Source: Rhodopseudomonas sp. BR0M22
Lineage (GTDB): Bacteria; Pseudomonadota; Alphaproteobacteria; Rhizobiales; Xanthobacteraceae
Assembly (NCBI RefSeq): GCF_010907035.1
Contig: NZ_QUMK01000010.1
Coordinates: 1-64,000, forward strand
Direction of reading: 5' to 3'
Length of the DNA stretch: 64,000 nucleotides
The translations under genes and the position numbers were made by a program. Below the pieces are notes generated by a model that worked only from the letters and a program-made list of their open reading frames with translations, searched no databases and had not been told where the DNA came from. Shown here piece after piece: positions 59,733-64,000 of the stretch (positions are counted from its first letter, which is position 1; each line of letters starts with the position of its first letter).

Positions 59733-60874
59733 GCCGGCCTCACATCGGATGGCGCCGCGGTGCGGCTGCGGACGCTGCCGCCGAAGCGCTGCTTTGCGAC
59801 CCAGAGATAAAGTCCGGTGATCAGCACGACGATGCAGACGAGGTCGAGCAGCCCCCAGAGGACTTTGAGGGGCAGCCCACCATAGTCGCCGAAATGCAGC
59901 GGCCGCGACATCTGCAGCAGCGTCAAGTACCACGGCATCTGCGGCACCAGCACCGGCACGGTTTGATCGACATCGACCAGCGTCGGGGTGGCGATCAGAG
60001 CCGTGAGCGCGGAGTTGCCCTTCATCCAGACCACGAGATGGCGGGGGCTCCCAAAATTCTCCGCGGTCGGCATCGTGATCGAGGAAAGACGCCCCTCCGG
60101 CAGAGCGGCGCGAACCCGCGCGATCGCCTGATCCAGCGAGGAGGGGTGGGCCACCGGCGCACCGCGATAAGGTGCCAACAGAGGCGGCAGCACCTGGCCG
60201 CGCCAGTAGTCGTACATCGGCATGGCCAGCGTGTTGATCGCGCCTGTGATCCCGACCACGAACAGCCAGACTGTGGTGACGATGCCGAACAGATTGTGCA
60301 GGTCGAGCCATTTCAGCCGCCGCGAGCGCTGACGGACGGTGCCGAAGTCGAGCCGGCGCATGAACGGCGCGTAGACGACGACGCCGGAGACGATCGACAC
60401 GACCAGCAAGAGGCCCATCGCGCCCAGGAACAATTCGCCCGGCAGCTCGAGCAGCATGTTCTTGTGGAGCAGCAGGATGATGTCCATCACGCCCTGCTGC
60501 GGCCGCTCTTCGCCGAGCACGGCTTTGGTGCGGCCGTCCATCACCAGGCGATAGAACTTGCCGCGCATCGGCTTTGGCGTCGGCGACATCGAGACCACGA
60601 CCGTATCCGGTTGCTCGTCCCGCCAGGTGACGAACAGCACGTGGTCGCCGGGGCGGGCCTGCTGAGCAGCGCGCACAACGTCGTCGACCGGCGCTGCCGG
60701 GACGTTGCCCGGCAGGTTCGGCGCGGCGAATTGTTGCTGCGTCAGTTCCTCGATCTCCTCATGGAAGATCAACGGCAGGCCGGTGAGGCACAGCATCAGC
60801 ATGAACAGCATGCTGATCAGTGAGGTCCAGGTGTGGACCTTGCTCCAGATCCTGAGTGCGCGTGTTCCGGTCAC
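59729..60874 (-). CDS. PepSY-associated membrane protein (siderophore reductase-like)
   Basis: The 381-residue membrane protein starts at GTG 60874, overlapping the receptor stop (GTGA). It has an N-terminal helix with HTWTSLISMLFMLMLCLTGL and a periplasmic PepSY region. A helix pair around LPGELFLGAMGLLLVVSIVS and WLDLHNLFGIVTTVWLFVVG follows, and a last helix near VLWGLLDLVCIVVLITGLYL. Conserved His residues on the helices suggest heme-based electron transfer to ferric siderophore, as in FoxB/PiuB types. It is the shorter of two such proteins in the window. Confidence 0.85.
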   Translation of the reverse strand: MTGTRALRIWSKVHTWTSLISMLFMLMLCLTGLPLIFHEEIEELTQQQFAAPNLPGNVPAAPVDDVVRAAQQARPGDHVLFVTWRDEQPDTVVVSMSPTPKPMRGKFYRLVMDGRTKAVLGEERPQQGVMDIILLLHKNMLLELPGELFLGAMGLLLVVSIVSGVVVYAPFMRRLDFGTVRQRSRRLKWLDLHNLFGIVTTVWLFVVGITGAINTLAMPMYDYWRGQVLPPLLAPYRGAPVAHPSSLDQAIARVRAALPEGRLSSITMPTAENFGSPRHLVVWMKGNSALTALIATPTLVDVDQTVPVLVPQMPWYLTLLQMSRPLHFGDYGGLPLKVLWGLLDLVCIVVLITGLYLWVAKQRFGGSVRSRTAAPSDVRPA

Positions 60875-63186
60875 CAGCGATAGCTCGCGGTCGCGGTGAC
60901 CACCCGCGGGGTGATGTACTGGCAGCCGCCGGTCACCGTGCACTGCGCATGGTCGTCGTTGCCGATGTTCTTGACGTTGAGCGCCAGATTGATGCCCTTC
61001 GGCTGGCGATAATGCAGCCCGGCGTCGAACACGGTGTAGGCGTCGTTGGTCAGCGTGTTGAGGATGTCCATGTAGGACTCGCCGACATAGCGGAAGCCGG
61101 CGCCGAAGCCCCAGCCGGCCAGCGGCCCGCTCTGCAGGGTGTAGTCGACGAACGCCGACGCCATATGGCGGGGGATCAGCACCGGCACCTTGCCGATGTC
61201 GCCGTTGTTGCTTTCGGTGTTCTTCAGGTTCTGCAGCGTATAGGTCGCCAGCAGGTTCAGGCCGGGCAACGGCTTGGCGAGCAGTTCGAGTTCGAAACCG
61301 CGCGATTTCACCTGGCCGGTCTGGATGCTGTAGTTGAGGTGCAGCGGATCGGCCGTCAGCACGTTGTCCTGGGTCAGGTCGAACACCGCCGCGGTGAACA
61401 GAAGATCGCGGTTCGGCTGGAACTTGACGCCGCCTTCGTACTGCTTGCCCTTGGTCGGCTTGAAGGCGTTGGAGCTGAAGTCGATGCCGGCGGTCGGCAG
61501 GAACGATTCGGAATAGCTGACATAGGGCGCAATGCCGTTGTCGAACACGTAGGTGAGGCCGGCGCGCTTGGTAAAGGCGGTGTCGTCGTTCGGCTGTGGC
61601 ACGCCGTTGAGGCGGTTGATGGTGGTCTGCTGGGCGGCATCGTAGCGGCCGCCGAGCGTCAGGATCCAGTTCTGCAGCTTGATCTGGTCCTGCAGATAGA
61701 TGCCGGCCTGGTTCAGATTCTGCTTGTAGCTCTGCAGCAGCGTCGTCGGAATCGCGATCTGCTGGCCGTATACCGGGTTGATCCGGCTCAGCGACGGTGC
61801 GGTGCCGCCGAACTGGTCGCCGCTCAGTTCGAACGCCTGATAATCGGTGCCGATCAGCACCGTGTGCTGCAGCGCGCCGGTCGAGGCCTTGGCGATGACG
61901 TGGTTGTCGATGTTGAAGCTGTCGGTGGTCTCCAGCACCTTGCGTGAGACCCGCGGAAATACGGTCTGGGTGTCGAGCGGCGTGCCGGCAAACGTGATGT
62001 AGCGATATTCCAGGTCGACATGGCCGTAGCGTGCACGCGAGCGCACGATCAGATCGTCGCTGAAGCGATGCTCGAACTGGTAGCCGATCCGATATTGGGT
62101 CTGATCGAAGGTGTTGTACGACGGGTCGCCGAGAAACAACGGCAGCGCCTTGACGTCGACGATCTTGCCGCCGCGCACGACGCCGACCGAAACCGGAAAC
62201 GCATTGCCGAACACGTCGTGCTGAAAGTCGCTGAGGATCGTCAGCGTGGTATCGTTGGTCGGCCGCCAGGTCACCGCCGGCGCGATATAGGCGCGGTCGT
62301 CTTTGACCTTGTCGGAGAATTTGGCGATCTGCGCGTCGGAATCCCGCAGCACGCCGGTCAGCCGATAGAGCAGGGTCTTGTCCTTGTCGATCGGACCGCC
62401 GACGTCGAACGCGCCCTGCAGCCGGTCGGCGCTCCCGACCAGACCGACCACTTCGCCGAACGCCTGATCGGTCGGACGCTTGCTGATCAGATCGATCAGG
62501 CCGCCGGGCGGGCTCTGGCCGTACATCACCGAGCTCGGTCCCTTGACGACGTCGATTCTCTGCACGCCGTAGGGCTCGTTGCGGAACACCGAGAAATACG
62601 CCGAGCCGTTGGCGGTGTCGCGCAGGCCGTCGCGGAAATTGGAGAAGCCGTTGGTCTCGAAGCCGCGGATGCGGGCCTGATCGTAGCGCGGATCGGCGCC
62701 GCCGGTCTGCACCGCGACGCCGGCGGTGTACTGCAGCGCCTGCGCGACGGTGTCGATGCCGCGCGCGTCGAGATTGTCGCGGCTGATCACGGACACCGAC
62801 TGCGGCGTCTCGATCAATTTGGTGTCGGTCTTGGTGCCGCTGGCGCTGACGCTGGGGACGAAGCCCGGCACCGGATCGGTGCCGCGTTCGAACACCGCGC
62901 GCTGCGTGGGCTGCGCTGGCTGCGGCGCTTGCGTGGCACGCTGCGCGGAGCGGCGCGACGGGCCCGCGGCGGCGCGATTCCGGTCGCGCGCAGGCTGCGC
63001 CTGGCGCCGGCTCGCCTCCGGGGCGGCGACTTCGACGGCGGGCAGCTGGGTCGCCTGCGGTTTGGCATCCTGCGCGGCGGCCTGCGCCGCAGGCCACGCC
63101 AATGGTGCAATCAATGCGCTGGTCAGCAACAGTGCGTTGGCCACAGAACCGCGACCGGCATTGGCGCCGGCATGGACGAATTTCAT
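60871..63186 (-). CDS. TonB-dependent siderophore receptor (FhuA/FoxA-like)
   Basis: The 771-residue receptor has a signal peptide (to about residue 38, AQAAAQD), a TonB-box-like LPAVEVAAP, and a long Arg/Gln/Pro/Ala-rich linker (about 55-100). The plug is PQSVSVISRDNLDARGIDTV and VVKGPSSVMYGQSPPGGLID. The barrel ends ITPRVVTATASYRW. The SPPGGLIDLISKRP segment is typical of siderophore (hydroxamate) receptors. It is the first gene of a three-gene operon. No clear Irr box was found upstream. Ligand unknown. Confidence 0.9.
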   Translation of the reverse strand: MKFVHAGANAGRGSVANALLLTSALIAPLAWPAAQAAAQDAKPQATQLPAVEVAAPEASRRQAQPARDRNRAAAGPSRRSAQRATQAPQPAQPTQRAVFERGTDPVPGFVPSVSASGTKTDTKLIETPQSVSVISRDNLDARGIDTVAQALQYTAGVAVQTGGADPRYDQARIRGFETNGFSNFRDGLRDTANGSAYFSVFRNEPYGVQRIDVVKGPSSVMYGQSPPGGLIDLISKRPTDQAFGEVVGLVGSADRLQGAFDVGGPIDKDKTLLYRLTGVLRDSDAQIAKFSDKVKDDRAYIAPAVTWRPTNDTTLTILSDFQHDVFGNAFPVSVGVVRGGKIVDVKALPLFLGDPSYNTFDQTQYRIGYQFEHRFSDDLIVRSRARYGHVDLEYRYITFAGTPLDTQTVFPRVSRKVLETTDSFNIDNHVIAKASTGALQHTVLIGTDYQAFELSGDQFGGTAPSLSRINPVYGQQIAIPTTLLQSYKQNLNQAGIYLQDQIKLQNWILTLGGRYDAAQQTTINRLNGVPQPNDDTAFTKRAGLTYVFDNGIAPYVSYSESFLPTAGIDFSSNAFKPTKGKQYEGGVKFQPNRDLLFTAAVFDLTQDNVLTADPLHLNYSIQTGQVKSRGFELELLAKPLPGLNLLATYTLQNLKNTESNNGDIGKVPVLIPRHMASAFVDYTLQSGPLAGWGFGAGFRYVGESYMDILNTLTNDAYTVFDAGLHYRQPKGINLALNVKNIGNDDHAQCTVTGGCQYITPRVVTATASYRW

Positions 63187-63873
63187 CGCTCACCCCTAAG
63201 TCGAGTGAGGGGGAGTAATCGAATGCCATTGCGTGTATCAACTCTGTTATAAAGCTATTGCGCGAAGCCAGTTTGGAATTGATCGAATGTCGTTGCGGCA
63301 AAGTGCTGCAGAGATCGACACGGTGGATCATCGCTTTGATTCCGTTGAGCCGATCGGGATTCGACGACAGCGCGCCGACGACGCGATCTTTCTTTGAATC
63401 TCTCCAATCAAGCTCTGACGTCCGGGGATAACGCCGCGTGGCCAGGCCGGAGATGTCGCCCTGTGAGCGGCGCTGCGTACCATGCGGACGAAGTTGTGTT
63501 TTGCCGGATCGTGGAATGCGATGGGGCCGTCGGTCGAAGCTGGACTGATCGGATCTGGCATGGGGCGGATCGCGACCGGACTTGCGCTGATGCTGCTTTG
63601 GGGCGCTTTGGCATTCACAGTCGGTAGCGGACAACTGTGGTCCAGTGCGGTGCGTGGTGGAGCTCAGCTGCCATGGCTTGCGATGCGGCGCGTTTGCGGT
63701 CTCGCGCGACTCCTGGGCGTTGCGATTACTTTACAGCAGGGATAGTCGGTGCTAATCTTCAATTATAAGTCGTATCTCAGTGCTTGATTGATAGTTATGT
63801 TGCTGGCGCAAGTTCGCGCCAATATTGCGAATTGAATTCACAGGTCGTCCAGCCGATTTGCGAGGGCAAGGGC
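63187..63873. other. intergenic region before the patatin-like gene
   Basis: This 687-base gap has lower GC than its neighbours and no strong gene. It holds the receptor promoter on the left and the patatin-like gene promoter on the right. TGGCGC-AAGTTC-GCGCCA at 63804-63821 is a perfect 6-bp dyad. It is followed by the AT-rich AATATTGCGAATTGAATTCA, which looks like a regulated promoter. A weak open frame (63482-63745) is listed separately. Confidence 0.4.
63482..63745 (+). CDS. weak small open frame, possible membrane peptide
   Basis: The 87-residue frame has one hydrophobic stretch (GRIATGLALMLLWGALAFTV) and a basic C-terminus. It lacks a clear ribosome site, its third-position GC is below that of neighbouring genes, and it resembles no family I know. 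It may be chance, or a shorter product from the ATG at 63560. Listed because the region is otherwise empty. Confidence 0.2.
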   Translation: MRTKLCFAGSWNAMGPSVEAGLIGSGMGRIATGLALMLLWGALAFTVGSGQLWSSAVRGGAQLPWLAMRRVCGLARLLGVAITLQQG

Positions 63874-64000
63874 ATGACCGATTCACCCGTAGGACGTGTT
63901 CCGACCGAAATCGTCGCGCCGAAACTCGAGGACGGCGTCGCGCTGTGCCTCTCCGGTGGCGGTTACCGCGCGATGGTGTTTCATATCGGCGTGCTGTGGC
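63874..64000 (+). CDS. patatin-like phospholipase, N-terminal part (runs off the right edge)
   Basis: From ATG 63874, after GAGGGCAAGG, the frame reads MTDSPVGRVPTEIVAPKLED and then VALCLSGGGYRAMVFHIGVL. SGGGYRAM is the oxyanion-hole glycine motif at the start of patatin domains. The GxSxG nucleophile would come just beyond the window. Such enzymes hydrolyse acyl lipids. The rest is missing because the window ends. Confidence 0.75.
   Translation, partial: MTDSPVGRVPTEIVAPKLEDGVALCLSGGGYRAMVFHIGVLW

Noticed and set aside
59729-63634. 1301-codon open frame on the minus strand
   Set aside because: Only its last part (59729-60874) is a real gene, the PepSY protein. Upstream it is a shadow of the TonB receptor in another frame, with Arg/Gln-rich nonsense.
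63804-63821. TGGCGC-GCGCCA dyad as a terminator
   Set aside because: Six-bp stem without a T-run and located in a promoter region, so not called as a terminator.

Overview
The window is high-GC alphaproteobacterial DNA that I assign to Rhodopseudomonas palustris or a very close relative (Bradyrhizobium/Rhodopseudomonas lineage). The strongest evidence is a cytochrome P450 of the CYP199A2 type followed at once by its [2Fe-2S] partner ferredoxin (palustrisredoxin), both matching what I remember of the R. palustris proteins. Lineage-typical families (DUF2336, TIGR03808/TIGR03809-like proteins, MucR, DUF1491, DUF5330, DUF6456) and intergenic repeats of the kind common in this group agree. No tRNA, rRNA, CRISPR array, phage or insertion-sequence transposase was found. 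It reads as an ordinary chromosomal segment.

Layout. 0-4.8 kb: a partial DUF2336 gene, a membrane GGDEF protein, an ECF sigma/anti-sigma pair, a well-folded candidate small RNA with its own terminator, and a TIGR03809-like protein. 4.8-10.3 kb: a chemoreceptor, a DUF2946 protein, a TonB-dependent receptor with the OprC-type copper ligands, and a PilZ protein. 10.4-16.6 kb (minus strand): a Tat-exported beta-helix protein, pcp-meaB, carbonic anhydrase, and a tightly packed run vapB-vapC-mntA-hepT-DUF3298 behind one perfect operator palindrome. 16.6-24 kb (minus strand): methylmalonyl-CoA mutase genes with a GFA-fold gene between them, then DUF2780-DUF4332-folP-folB-folK.

24-33 kb (plus strand): a DUF853 ATPase, an M20 peptidase, and an iron-siderophore uptake cluster whose TonB receptor is broken by an in-frame TAA. 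The cluster continues with DUF4198, DUF3649, PepSY and DUF3325 genes behind an Irr-box-like site. 33-45 kb: a second chemoreceptor, class II aldolase, MucR, a divergent SDR/TetR pair, sufE, a DivJ-like sensor kinase with three TTCGAAAC boxes upstream, and envelope or unknown proteins. 45-54 kb: a MITE-like element that supplies the stop codon of a DUF2336 gene, a polysaccharide deacetylase, a lipoprotein, a DUF2236 protein, a DUF1214/DUF1254 pair and a class A penicillin-binding protein. 54-59 kb: YcgN, a TSUP transporter, and MarR divergent from P450-ferredoxin-solute-binding protein. 59-64 kb: a nest of repeats including a second MITE copy, a second siderophore receptor-PepSY operon, and the start of a patatin-like gene.

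How the genes work together: three outer-membrane receptors (one copper-type, two siderophore-type) point to metal acquisition as a theme. MeaB and both mutase subunits form a B12-dependent propionate/methylmalonyl-CoA module. The three fol genes form a folate operon. The P450, ferredoxin and solute-binding protein probably form an aromatic-acid uptake and oxidation unit under MarR control.
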